DNA of 64,000 nucleotides from the NCBI GenBank assembly GCA_016873895.1, contig VGVV01000005.1:1-64000 (forward strand). Reading direction: 5' to 3'. Shown piece after piece: positions 1 through 8,066 of this stretch; the first letter of the stretch is position 1; each line of letters begins with the position of its first letter. A model generated the notes under the pieces. It was not told the DNA's origin, made no database searches, and saw nothing but the letters and a program-made list of their open reading frames with translations. The position numbers were made by a program, and so were the translations under genes. The stretch is from Ignavibacteria bacterium (GTDB lineage: Bacteria; Bacteroidota; Ignavibacteria; Kapaibacteriales; Kapaibacteriaceae).

Positions 1-1
1 T

Positions 2-1399
2 GCACTGCTGATTTTCAGCGGATGTAAAACACTCAACACAAACTTGACCATTCCTGAAAAGAAAATTCCAGCAAGTTTCAGTTCTGCATCAACCGATACA
101 ACCAATATTGCAGAAATTAATTGGCGAAAATATTTTGCTAATGATATACTGGTGAAGCTTATTGACACAGCACTTGCAAACAATTTTGATTTGCAGATTG
201 CTTTGCAGCGAATTGAAATTGCCCGATCGGGCGTTCGTTTTTCTTCAGGCGAATTATTTCCGAAAGTTGATGGAAATGTTTCAATTGGTTCTACCCGATA
301 TGGGAAATATACTGAAAGTGGTCAGGGTAATGTGACAACCCCTTATCCCGATGACCCCAATAGACTAATTCCAAACCCAATCCAAGATTACAACATGCGG
401 CTAACAGCTATTTGGGAAATTGATATTTGGGGAAAGTTGCGAAATCAACGCAAAACTGCAATTGCCAATTATTTGGCAAGCATTGAAGGGAAGAATTTTG
501 TAGTGTCAAACTTGGTTGCAGACATTGCAATTTCTTATTATGAACTAATTGCTCTGGACAATGAATTAGAAGTTTTACAAGAGACAATACAGAAACAACA
601 AGAGGCATTAGACATTTTAAAATTTCAGAAAGAAACAGGCAGAACAAATGAATTGGCGGTGCAGCAGTTTCAAGCACAACTCCTCAATTCGCAAGCGTTA
701 GAGAAAGAAACATTGCAACGAATTACCGAAACAGAAAATAAAATCAATTTTCTTTTGGGGCATTATCCTCAAACCATTGAAAGGAAAAAAGAAATTTTGT
801 TTCAGGAAGTTCCGCAACAAATTTCATCAGGCATTCCTTCTCAACTTCTTTCCTTTCGTCCCGACATTCGGGAAGCTGAATTTCAGGTGCAGGCAAGTAA
901 GTTTGATTTGAAATCTGCAAAAGCAGCGTTTTTCCCGAACATCAACATTGCTGGAGGCCTTGGGTTTCAGTCGTTCAACCCGCAGTTTTTTTTCAACCCC
1001 ACCTCGGTAGGTTACACTGCTGCCGGTGGACTTTTAGCACCATTGGTAAATATGAATGCGTTGAAAATGCAGTTCAATAATGCCAAAGCAAACCAGCTAT
1101 CGGCAATGTATAATTATCAGAAAACAATTTTGAATGGCTATGTAGAAGTGGCAAATGAACTTTCAAACATTAAGCGGTTGCAGGAAATAAATTCACTGAA
1201 AAAGCAACAAAGCGAAGTGCTTACCAATGCAGTTGAAACATCAACTGAACTATACAAAACCGCTAAAGCAAATTATTTGGAAGTGCTGCTGGCACAGCAA
1301 AATTCATTGCAAACACAGTTTGAGTTAATCAGTGTAAATAAACGCCAACGGATTGCAACCGTGAATATTTATAAAGCGTTGGGAGGCGGTTGGAGATAA
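2..1399 (+). CDS. TolC/CusC-family outer-membrane efflux lipoprotein (5' truncated)
   Basis: Outer-membrane channel component of an RND-type efflux system, expected to form a trimeric periplasmic tunnel. The frame is open from base 2; the first codons read ALLIFSGCKT, a lipobox whose Cys codon is at 23-25, so only the start of the signal peptide is cut off by the window edge. A TTG at 44 is an internal codon and not the true start. Two long heptad-rich helical repeats with ALxxNxDLQIA- and SFRPDIREAE-type motifs are the family hallmark, and length (about 460 residues) is normal. The partner pump and adaptor genes would lie upstream. Codon use is much AT-richer than in genes after 1.9 kb and resembles Bacteroidota such as Chitinophagaceae (inference). 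Confidence 0.88.
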   Translation, partial: ALLIFSGCKTLNTNLTIPEKKIPASFSSASTDTTNIAEINWRKYFANDILVKLIDTALANNFDLQIALQRIEIARSGVRFSSGELFPKVDGNVSIGSTRYGKYTESGQGNVTTPYPDDPNRLIPNPIQDYNMRLTAIWEIDIWGKLRNQRKTAIANYLASIEGKNFVVSNLVADIAISYYELIALDNELEVLQETIQKQQEALDILKFQKETGRTNELAVQQFQAQLLNSQALEKETLQRITETENKINFLLGHYPQTIERKKEILFQEVPQQISSGIPSQLLSFRPDIREAEFQVQASKFDLKSAKAAFFPNINIAGGLGFQSFNPQFFFNPTSVGYTAAGGLLAPLVNMNALKMQFNNAKANQLSAMYNYQKTILNGYVEVANELSNIKRLQEINSLKKQQSEVLTNAVETSTELYKTAKANYLEVLLAQQNSLQTQFELISVNKRQRIATVNIYKALGGGWR

Positions 1400-1637
1400 A
1401 GGCATCCACACGAAAAGCACACACATTTAGCAGCCGCTGCAACCAACCCGCAAACCAAAGCTGCTAAAAGAGTGTGCTTTTTGCCACCCAAACAAAAACT
1501 TCAATTTTTATTTCCACCCTTCTAAAAAATAAAAATACGCCACCCGCCACCCCACCGACAAATGACACTACCTCTCCAAGAATTCTTTCTTGACAGTTTA
1601 GTGCAAGCCCGACACGACACACTATCAGGCAGACAGA

Positions 1638-1779
1638 AGGGCATCCGGTAACAGCGGTTTGGCAAAAGTGGCGGTTCAGTGCTCCGCAGACACGGCTGTG
1701 GTTAATCAAAGTTGGTTCTCCGCATCAACATTTGTGGTGAAAATCGCCACCTTCGCCAAGCCGCAAAACGTTATGCCTC
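1638..1779. repeat. Long imperfect palindrome, attC-like
   Basis: The 569-bp stretch 1400-1968 has no convincing gene. It holds this imperfect inverted repeat. The left part runs GGCAT..GCGGTTTGGC then GTGGCGGTT; the right part is AATCGCCACCTTC then GCCAAGCCGC and ends GTTATGCC. Arms of about 40 nt pair with a few mismatches around a ~60-nt centre. Size and the terminal GTTATGC-type box resemble an integron attC recombination site, but the left box does not match the attC consensus well, so a generic intergenic palindrome is equally possible. Confidence 0.45.
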
Positions 1780-1924
1780 CTTGTATCAAGACAGAAAACA
1801 GTATTTAACCTCCATTAAAGTCCTTCAATTTTAAAGAAGGTTAGTCCCTCAACCTCCTGATAATTAAATACTCAATCATCGCTTGATAGCTGCAACTTTC
1901 GTCAATAAGGGGAGCACAGTTTGT

Positions 1925-1956
1925 AAAAAGGTCATACTTTAGGGTATGGCCTTTTT
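1925..1956 (+). terminator. Hairpin terminator upstream of recO
   Basis: AAAAAGGTCATAC (1925-1937) pairs with GTATGGCCTTTTT (1944-1956) with one G-U pair and a 6-nt loop, followed by a T run. It ends 12 bp before the recO start. The gene it should terminate is absent: upstream sequence is the foreign-looking block, so the native gene was probably displaced or lost at the junction. Confidence 0.7.
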
Positions 1957-1968
1957 TCATTGAGAGCC

Positions 1969-2664
1969 ATGATTATATCTGCAGAATCCATAGTGTTGCA
2001 CTCTCGCAGGTACGGCGATTCATCCCGTATCGTAACGCTCTATACGCGTGAGCTTGGCAAGGTAAGTGTTGTTGCCAAAGGTGCACGCACCACAAAGTCT
2101 ACCATCGGTGCGGCACTCGAGCCCCTTTCCCACTGCCGCTGCACAATCTATCATGGCAAGAACAAAGAGCTTCATACGCTTTCACAAGCAGAGACTATTA
2201 CGAAGCGAAGGAATGTGTCAACACTGGAGCACCTTCAAGCTGGGTTACTCATGTGTGAGTCTATCGTACGGACGCAGCCTCAGGAGCAGGCTGATGTAGG
2301 CACGTTTGTACTGTTGGCAAAGGCACTGGAGGTATTGGACTCTGTAGAGGCTCAATTGGCCTACAGTGTAACTGTAGCAATGCGTTGCAGACTAGCAGAG
2401 GTAATGGGATTCGGGATACAGTTCGTGCCACCATCAGAACATGCATCGGTGGTAGTTGACGTAACATATGGTAGTATCGCCCTAGCGGGGGTGGGTATTC
2501 AGCTGTCAAAGAACGCTTATGATGCCCTGTATGCCTCACGTAGGGGGCATTGGAATACAATTGCAGACGCTGATATGCTAGAGATTGAGTCTCTCCTGTC
2601 GCTGTATTTCTCACATCATCTTGAACGTAGAATCGTCTCCCAGACATATTCACATCTGCGATAG
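1969..2664 (+). CDS. recO: DNA repair protein RecO
   Basis: Recombination mediator that helps load RecA at SSB-coated gaps and anneals strands in the RecFOR pathway. The N-terminal OB-fold is clear (SAESIVLHSRRYGDSSRIVTLYT, broken here only by description; key residues are R and Y of the RRYGD-SRIV pattern and the KGARTTKS stretch), followed by the all-helical C-terminal domain; about 231 residues is usual. The ATG at 1969 is preferred to the TTG at 1960 because family members begin directly at the OB strand. The Cys4 zinc site of some RecO proteins is not evident. recF lies 26 kb away in this window. The next gene starts 14 bp downstream. Confidence 0.9.
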   Translation: MIISAESIVLHSRRYGDSSRIVTLYTRELGKVSVVAKGARTTKSTIGAALEPLSHCRCTIYHGKNKELHTLSQAETITKRRNVSTLEHLQAGLLMCESIVRTQPQEQADVGTFVLLAKALEVLDSVEAQLAYSVTVAMRCRLAEVMGFGIQFVPPSEHASVVVDVTYGSIALAGVGIQLSKNAYDALYASRRGHWNTIADADMLEIESLLSLYFSHHLERRIVSQTYSHLR

Positions 2665-2678
2665 GTTATATTCGATAT

Positions 2679-3968
2679 ATGGTTGGTGATATAGCGCTGA
2701 CGTTGTTCTTCGTGCTGCTCAATGGATTTTTTGTCGCAGCTGAATTTGCCATTGTAAAGGTACGTGTATCTCAAATCGAGATTCGCGCCCGCGATGGCAA
2801 CTTTTTTGCGGGAATTGCGAAGCACATACTCGAACATCTTGATGCCTACTTAAGCGCATCTCAGCTTGGCATCACGTTAGCTTCACTTGGTCTCGGATGG
2901 ATTGGCGAGAGTGTTGTGGCGAATATTGTTTCTGAGGTTGCCACGGCTATGAACATTCACATGGCGCCAGAGATTCTGCACACCGTGTCGATCATCATCG
3001 CATTCAGCATCATTACAGTTCTGCACATTGTCGTGGGCGAGCAGGCCCCTAAGACCTACGCAATTCGCAGGTCCGAAGCCGTGACACTTGCCGTAGCCGT
3101 TCCCATGCGCGTATTCTACGTGGTGTTTCGTCCAGTGGTTCTGTTGCTAAACTGGATGTCCAATGCAATGCTGGGAATTGCTGGAATTAAAGCAAGGGGC
3201 GAGCATGATGTGCACTCACCTGATGAGTTGCGCTACCTGATTGCGGAAAGTTCGAAGCAGGGGGCACTCGAACTATCAGAGCAAGAGTTGATTGATAATG
3301 TCTTTGAGTTTACCGAGACTATAGCCGAGCAGGTTATGGTGCCTCGGTCTAAAATCACCGCACTTGATAGCTCACTTCCGATTGCCGAGCTTCTAGATGT
3401 TGTAATGAACGAAGGGTATTCGCGACTGCCGGTATATTCTGAATCGATCGACACAATTATCGGTATCGTGTACGCCAAGGATCTGCTTACGCTGATGCAT
3501 CACCGAGAGCTTATCATTTTGCAAGACATTCTACATGCCCCATACTTTGTGCAGGAGGATGTAAAACTCAAGCGCCTTCTACGGGACATGCAGCGTGATA
3601 AAGTTCATATTGCCGTTGTACTCGATGAGTTTGGTGGCACTGCTGGATTGCTCACTCTTGAGGATATTCTCGAAGAGTTAGTAGGTAATATCCAGGATGA
3701 ATACGACGACGAAGCACCATTGCACTCAAATCAACAGTCTGGCGCTATCGAGCTTGATGCATCAATCCGTATCGATGAGGCAAATGAGATTCTGCCGGAG
3801 CCCCTTCCCGAGAGTGATGATTACGAGACACTAGGAGGCATGGTAACCAGTTATGCCGGACGTATCCCATCGGCGGGCGATAGCGTTATCCTTGAACGCT
3901 ACGAATGCACAGTGGTATCAGCTACCTCTCGCAGGGTAGAGCGCGTACTTCTTACAAAGCGTATCTAA
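2679..3968 (+). CDS. CNNM/CorC-family membrane protein (hemolysin C-like)
   Basis: Integral membrane protein of the CNNM/HlyC-CorC family, associated with Mg2+/Co2+ homeostasis, though bacterial roles vary. Domains in order: an N-terminal DUF21/CNNM transmembrane domain (about residues 1-190, with the LNGFFVAAEFAIVKVR and SQLGITLASLGLG signatures), a CBS pair (about 205-330, with MVPRSKI and IVYAKDLL), and a C-terminal CorC_HlyC transporter-associated domain (about 345-425). The length of 429 residues is normal. It starts 14 bp after recO and is probably co-transcribed. The stop lies 2 bp from the end of the convergent pseudogene. Confidence 0.88.
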   Translation: MVGDIALTLFFVLLNGFFVAAEFAIVKVRVSQIEIRARDGNFFAGIAKHILEHLDAYLSASQLGITLASLGLGWIGESVVANIVSEVATAMNIHMAPEILHTVSIIIAFSIITVLHIVVGEQAPKTYAIRRSEAVTLAVAVPMRVFYVVFRPVVLLLNWMSNAMLGIAGIKARGEHDVHSPDELRYLIAESSKQGALELSEQELIDNVFEFTETIAEQVMVPRSKITALDSSLPIAELLDVVMNEGYSRLPVYSESIDTIIGIVYAKDLLTLMHHRELIILQDILHAPYFVQEDVKLKRLLRDMQRDKVHIAVVLDEFGGTAGLLTLEDILEELVGNIQDEYDDEAPLHSNQQSGAIELDASIRIDEANEILPEPLPESDDYETLGGMVTSYAGRIPSAGDSVILERYECTVVSATSRRVERVLLTKRI

Positions 3969-3970
3969 TC

Positions 3971-4624
3971 TTACTTCACTACAAGCATCGGCTTAACGAC
4001 TGAGTACCCTGTTGCTTCAAGAACTACGTTGTACATGCTGGAGGATGTTGTCGCTCCCTGCACAACGTATTCAACAGTGTGTACGCCGGCCGGTAGAGTT
4101 GAGTTGACTACCGTTGCCACAATGTTTCCAACTAGGTCGGTGACGTACACCCAGACCTTAACGGTCTTAGGCAGTCGAAAGCTGATTGTAGCCTTGTCTG
4201 TTACAGGGTTTGGATATATATCGTCGAGTCCTATATCTGCCACGACGAACGGTCTTGAAACAACCTGACTGTTTAGCTGGTCGCACTCAATAAAGACAGG
4301 TGCGGTTGTAATCTGCGAACAAGGCGTTGATAACCTGGCGTGATACGATCCGACAAAAGCTCCATCAGCTGGTTAGATGCGTAACTCAGGGCACTTGGCT
4401 CCTGGAAGGAGCTCGTTATTTCTGAACCACTCGATGTCGTAGTACTTAGCGTTTTTGGCTTTATCAAACCTCAGAACCTTACACCCGCCTTGCTCGACGA
4501 TTACCACAGTTGATGAGTTAAGAGTTGTTACTCCAGAATGCGTACTACGCGGATCTTCGCCGGCCGTTGTGATAGAAACAGCAGCAGCAACAACAGTGAT
4601 GTATGTGTAAATGGCTCATGTCAT
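3971..4624 (-). pseudogene. Decayed secreted protein with T9SS sorting domain
   Basis: The complement of 4624 down to 3971 reads as one continuous protein-like frame broken by TGA at 4616-4618 (third codon) and TAA at 4373-4375 (codon 84). Before the first stop is ATG (4622-4624) with GAGG seven bases upstream. Then come a signal-peptide-like stretch (AIYTYITVVAAAVSITTAG), an extracellular module containing WFRNNELLPGA, and a complete T9SS type A sorting tail beginning IYPNPVTDKATISF and ending in MLVVK. Both stops are one transition from a sensible codon (TGG, CAA). Only the last 90 codons would be found as an ORF. The frame is otherwise undamaged, so decay is recent or a base-call error is present. 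Confidence 0.72.
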
Positions 4625-4686
4625 GAGAAAACCTCGTCAGGACCGTCGAAAATATAGCGAAATTCGTGCCACCGGATTCATTTCAC

Positions 4687-5799
4687 ATGACGCATACGTA
4701 CAAACAGCCACGCATTTTTATTACCGCTGGTGAGCCATCAGGAGATGCTCATGCAGCGCGCCTCATGGCTGCAATTCGCATGCAGATTCCTGATGTGATC
4801 TTCGAGGGATTCGGTGGACCCCTTATGGAGATGGAAGGTCTGCGTTCACTTGCACATATCCGTGATCTTGCCGTGACAGGATTCTATGAAGTGGCCAAGC
4901 GCTATGGATTCTTTTCTGATCTTCTGAAACGTTGTGAATCAGTAATCAAAACGAACAAGCCAGATATGTTCATCCCTGTGGACTATCCTGGGTTTAATAT
5001 GCGTTTGGCATCTCGTGTAAAGAGTGCCCATATGCCAATTGTATGGTACATCGCACCACAGTTATGGGCATGGGGCGAGCGCAGAGCTGCAGATCTTGCA
5101 CGTATTGTAGATAGGTTGCTTGTTGTCTTTCCGTTCGAAGTGGAGTTCTTTCAGCAATATGGCATTGCTGCTGATTATGTTGGTCATCCATTGATGGAAG
5201 TATTTGGTGAACATCATTCAGAACGACTTCCCAACAGGATACTACTGATGCCTGGCAGCAGGAGGCAGGAGATTGCTCATCACGTCCCACTTCTTACTAC
5301 TGTTGTTCAGAGACTTCGTACCTCGCATCCGCACTATGAGGTGGTGGTGGCAAAATCAGCAAACATTGATGCCTCGCACTTCGATCCGCTTGTTCAGCAG
5401 GGGGCTTGCGTAAGTACTGATCCTCTTGGTGAAATGAAAACAGCATCAGCAGGACTCATCAAGGCAGGTACATCGACTCTCGAAGCAACGCTGTCGGGCC
5501 TACCGTTTTCTACGTTCTACCGCACATCATTTCTTAGTTATCACATCAGCAAGCGTTTGGCCAACATCTCATCTGTTACACTTGCTAACCTGCTGTTGCA
5601 GCGCCATGTTGTAAAGGAGTTCATTCAAAATGATGCGCGCGCAGAGCTTCTTGCTCACGATGTGATTGACCTTCTTGAGAATCATAACCGCAGAGAGGCT
5701 CAGATCCAGGCTATGCAAGAAGTTCAAGACCTGCTTGCAGGTAAAGGTGTTAGCAGTGCTGCAGCCAATATTGTTGTATCCATGTTGGGCAGGCGATGA
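4687..5799 (+). CDS. lpxB: Lipid-A-disaccharide synthase
   Basis: Glycosyltransferase (GT19) that joins UDP-2,3-diacylglucosamine and lipid X to give the tetra-acylated lipid A disaccharide at the inner membrane. The start region has ITAGEPSGDAHAARLM; VDYPGFNMRLA, WYIAPQLWAWGERRA, YVGHPLME and LLMPGSRRQEI are all diagnostic, and KAGTSTLEATLSGLP lies in the donor site. About 370 residues is normal. The ATG at 4687 is chosen over the GTG at 4666 because it directly precedes the conserved N-terminus; no strong ribosome site is seen for either. Its stop overlaps the start of the next gene (ATGA), indicating a translationally coupled lipid A operon with the acyltransferase and lpxK. Confidence 0.93.
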   Translation: MTHTYKQPRIFITAGEPSGDAHAARLMAAIRMQIPDVIFEGFGGPLMEMEGLRSLAHIRDLAVTGFYEVAKRYGFFSDLLKRCESVIKTNKPDMFIPVDYPGFNMRLASRVKSAHMPIVWYIAPQLWAWGERRAADLARIVDRLLVVFPFEVEFFQQYGIAADYVGHPLMEVFGEHHSERLPNRILLMPGSRRQEIAHHVPLLTTVVQRLRTSHPHYEVVVAKSANIDASHFDPLVQQGACVSTDPLGEMKTASAGLIKAGTSTLEATLSGLPFSTFYRTSFLSYHISKRLANISSVTLANLLLQRHVVKEFIQNDARAELLAHDVIDLLENHNRREAQIQAMQEVQDLLAGKGVSSAAANIVVSMLGRR

Positions 5800-6380
5800 A
5801 GGCGTGGTTGCTATCGTTGGTGATCCGGATGATTGCACGCACATGGCGTCTTTCTGTAACGGGGCGCCTGCCAACAGGACCATCCATTGTTGCATTCTGG
5901 CACGGAGAAATGCTCCCCGTATGGTTCGTGTTTCGCGCACTTCGTCCTGTGGCACTCGTAAGCTCTAGTAAGGATGGCTCGTTGCTCTCACGCCTGCTCA
6001 AAGATTGGGGGTATGATGTGATACTTGGATCGTCCTCTAAGGGTGGTAAAGAAGCACTTGAACAACTCGTGGCAGAAGCATCATCACGCGTTGTGCTGTT
6101 AACACCTGATGGTCCTCGAGGTCCGGCCCACCAGGCAAAGCCGGGCGCGGTTATTGCTGCCCATCGAGCACATGTGCCACTTGTGCTGGTTCGTATTCAT
6201 GCCAAGAGCGCTCATACATTTGTGCGGTCATGGGATCGATTTATTCTCCCGCTACCGTTTACGAATATTGAATTGACAATTGATCATAATTGGGTGATAC
6301 TGGCCGATGCAACGCGTGAGGAACTCGACACCCACATCAAGTACATGGATGAACGCATGCGAGATCTCGTGAAATCATGA
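5796..6380 (+). CDS. DUF374-family lysophospholipid/lipid A acyltransferase
   Basis: A 194-residue member of the LPLAT-like DUF374 family. The acyltransferase signature appears as VAFWHGEMLP (H-x-E in place of the more common H-x4-D), followed by SSKDGSLLSRLL, GSSSKGGKEAL and LLTPDGPRGPAHQAKPGA, the family's substrate-binding blocks. An N-terminal hydrophobic stretch (LLSLVIRMIARTW) suggests membrane association. Placed between lpxB and lpxK with 4-bp overlaps on both sides, it most likely adds an acyl chain during lipid A assembly; this role is inferred from neighbours. It is shorter than LpxL/LpxM and is not one of them. Confidence 0.85.
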   Translation: MKAWLLSLVIRMIARTWRLSVTGRLPTGPSIVAFWHGEMLPVWFVFRALRPVALVSSSKDGSLLSRLLKDWGYDVILGSSSKGGKEALEQLVAEASSRVVLLTPDGPRGPAHQAKPGAVIAAHRAHVPLVLVRIHAKSAHTFVRSWDRFILPLPFTNIELTIDHNWVILADATREELDTHIKYMDERMRDLVKS

Positions 6381-7363
6381 TGAGAAAGCTCTTACAGACA
6401 CTGTATGGCTTGATCATAGATCGGCGCAACCGACAATTCAATGATCGCACGAGGCCTGTTGTGCGTGTTACAGTGCCCGTTATAAGCGTTGGCAATGTAT
6501 CTACCGGAGGGACGGGGAAATCCCCAGCTGTGCAGATGATCGTACGCATGCTGCAGAACCATGGATATCGTCCTGCGATTGTGCTACGTGGCTATCGCCG
6601 GCGATCACGAGGACTTCTCGTTGTTCATGGTGGGGCGCATATGCTCGCAAGTGTGGATAGTGCAGGCGATGAAGCCTATATGCATGCTACAACCCTGGGT
6701 GTGCCAGTCGTGGTAAGTAACGACAAAGTAGAAGCTGCTGCTCATGCCGCAGGATGTTTGCCGTGCGATGTGATTGTGGTTGATGATGGGTTTCAACATC
6801 GGGCATTACATCGATCAACAGATATCGTGCTTGTTGATGAAGCAACGCTGCACGGCTCTCTCTTGCCTGTTGGACGTCTTCGTGAGCCCCTTGCTAGCCT
6901 GCATCGTGCAACAATAGTGCTTTGTAGTGATGAAAAACTCATTGACAAGACGCGCTCGTTTTGTGAGCATAGCACAATAGTTACCCATACAACTGTTATG
7001 CTACAATGCGATGTGCCAACATCAAAATCTGTGATCATGGTAAGTGGTATTGCTCATCCCGACCGCATGCGTCGTGCGCTCGAGCAGGCAGGATATACAA
7101 TCGCCGAGCGTCTTGCCTACCCTGATCATCATCGTTATCGCACACGCGATCTGTGGAATATTCGTGATGCAGCATTGAGGCATAATGCTGTGGTTGTAAC
7201 TACAGAAAAGGATATAGCAAAGATTCAGATGGCTCATACGTCGAACGAGTTACAAAACATCGATATCCATGTTGCCCGAATACAGATGGCGATAGCAGGA
7301 CCAGAGGTAATGGGGAGAATACTACAGGACATAGAGAATGAAAATCGCACTAACCAAGAGTGA
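6377..7363 (+). CDS. lpxK: Tetraacyldisaccharide 4'-kinase
   Basis: Phosphorylates the 4' position of the lipid A disaccharide using ATP at the cytosolic face of the inner membrane. The P-loop SVGNVSTGGTGKSP, the VLRGYRRRSRG motif, GDEAYMHA, and the catalytic VVDDGFQHRALHRSTDIVL segment are all present; PVGRLREPLASLHRA and the C-terminal YPDHHRYRTRDL plus TTEKD are conserved. Length of 328 residues is typical. It starts at ATG 6377 inside the stop of the acyltransferase and overlaps the next gene by 26 bp, so four genes form one tightly coupled unit. Confidence 0.93.
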   Translation: MMRKLLQTLYGLIIDRRNRQFNDRTRPVVRVTVPVISVGNVSTGGTGKSPAVQMIVRMLQNHGYRPAIVLRGYRRRSRGLLVVHGGAHMLASVDSAGDEAYMHATTLGVPVVVSNDKVEAAAHAAGCLPCDVIVVDDGFQHRALHRSTDIVLVDEATLHGSLLPVGRLREPLASLHRATIVLCSDEKLIDKTRSFCEHSTIVTHTTVMLQCDVPTSKSVIMVSGIAHPDRMRRALEQAGYTIAERLAYPDHHRYRTRDLWNIRDAALRHNAVVVTTEKDIAKIQMAHTSNELQNIDIHVARIQMAIAGPEVMGRILQDIENENRTNQE

Positions 7364-8066
7364 AGGCACTGATGTAAGCAACTACATTAGTTGGCTTAAA
7401 GCTGTCCGTAAGGATATCGAGTGTATCGAACTTGCAGGATTGACTGCGGAAGAGGCACGACAGGCACTGCACAGAGCAGACGGACTCCTACTCACAGGCG
7501 GGGCCGATGTGGATCCTGTACGCTATGAGCATGAGGATTACCGTGAGCTATGTAAGATTGATGCCGTGCGTGACGAAATGGAGTTTGCACTCATTCATCA
7601 CTCCCGTGAGTTACGCATGCCCGTTCTGGGTATCTGCAGAGGAATGCAAATCCTGAACGTTGCATACGGCGGCACCCTTGTAGCTGATATCCCAACACAG
7701 CAAAGCACGACCACGGAGCATCGCAGAAACTCAGAAACCAACGAAGATTCGATGCATGGGGTCGAAATGCAGCCCGGCACGATCCTTCGTCATTACGTTG
7801 GTGTGTTTGAAGGCACTGTTAACTCAGCTCATCACCAATGCGTCGATCAACTTGCAGATGTGTTCACGCCTTCGGCATATTCTATCGATGGTATTATCGA
7901 AGCACTTGAATGGGGCGATGCATCGCTTGGAGGAAAGCCATTCCTGTTTGCTGTTCAGTGGCATCCTGAACGTCTTGCGTATGATAATCCGATGTCTCTT
8001 CCGATTGCCACACACTTTCTTCTCGAAGTAGATGCCTATCGGGTGCTTGTGAAACCTGGGTTGTAA
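7338..8066 (+). CDS. Gamma-glutamyl-gamma-aminobutyrate hydrolase family protein (peptidase C26)
   Basis: Class-I glutamine amidotransferase-like hydrolase. The nucleophile elbow is LGICRGMQILN (Cys in GxCxG), and the catalytic His/Glu pair is in FAVQWHPE near residue 213; LLLTGGADVDP is also conserved. PuuD-type enzymes cleave gamma-glutamyl amides, but the real substrate here is unknown. It overlaps lpxK by 26 bp, an unexpected partner for a lipid A gene. Its last 173 bp are antisense to the end of the convergent minus-strand frame. Because FAVQWHPE lies inside the overlap, this end of the gene is genuinely coding. Confidence 0.88.
   Translation: MKIALTKSEGTDVSNYISWLKAVRKDIECIELAGLTAEEARQALHRADGLLLTGGADVDPVRYEHEDYRELCKIDAVRDEMEFALIHHSRELRMPVLGICRGMQILNVAYGGTLVADIPTQQSTTTEHRRNSETNEDSMHGVEMQPGTILRHYVGVFEGTVNSAHHQCVDQLADVFTPSAYSIDGIIEALEWGDASLGGKPFLFAVQWHPERLAYDNPMSLPIATHFLLEVDAYRVLVKPGL

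Noticed and set aside
1464..1709. Open frame on the minus strand in the 1.4-1.96 kb gap
   Set aside because: Residue pattern is Cys/Val-rich noise, no ribosome site, and it overlies the palindrome.
4616..4618. TGA as selenocysteine or recoded Trp
   Set aside because: No downstream insertion hairpin seen, and TGA is an ordinary stop in many genes here; pseudogene or error is simpler.
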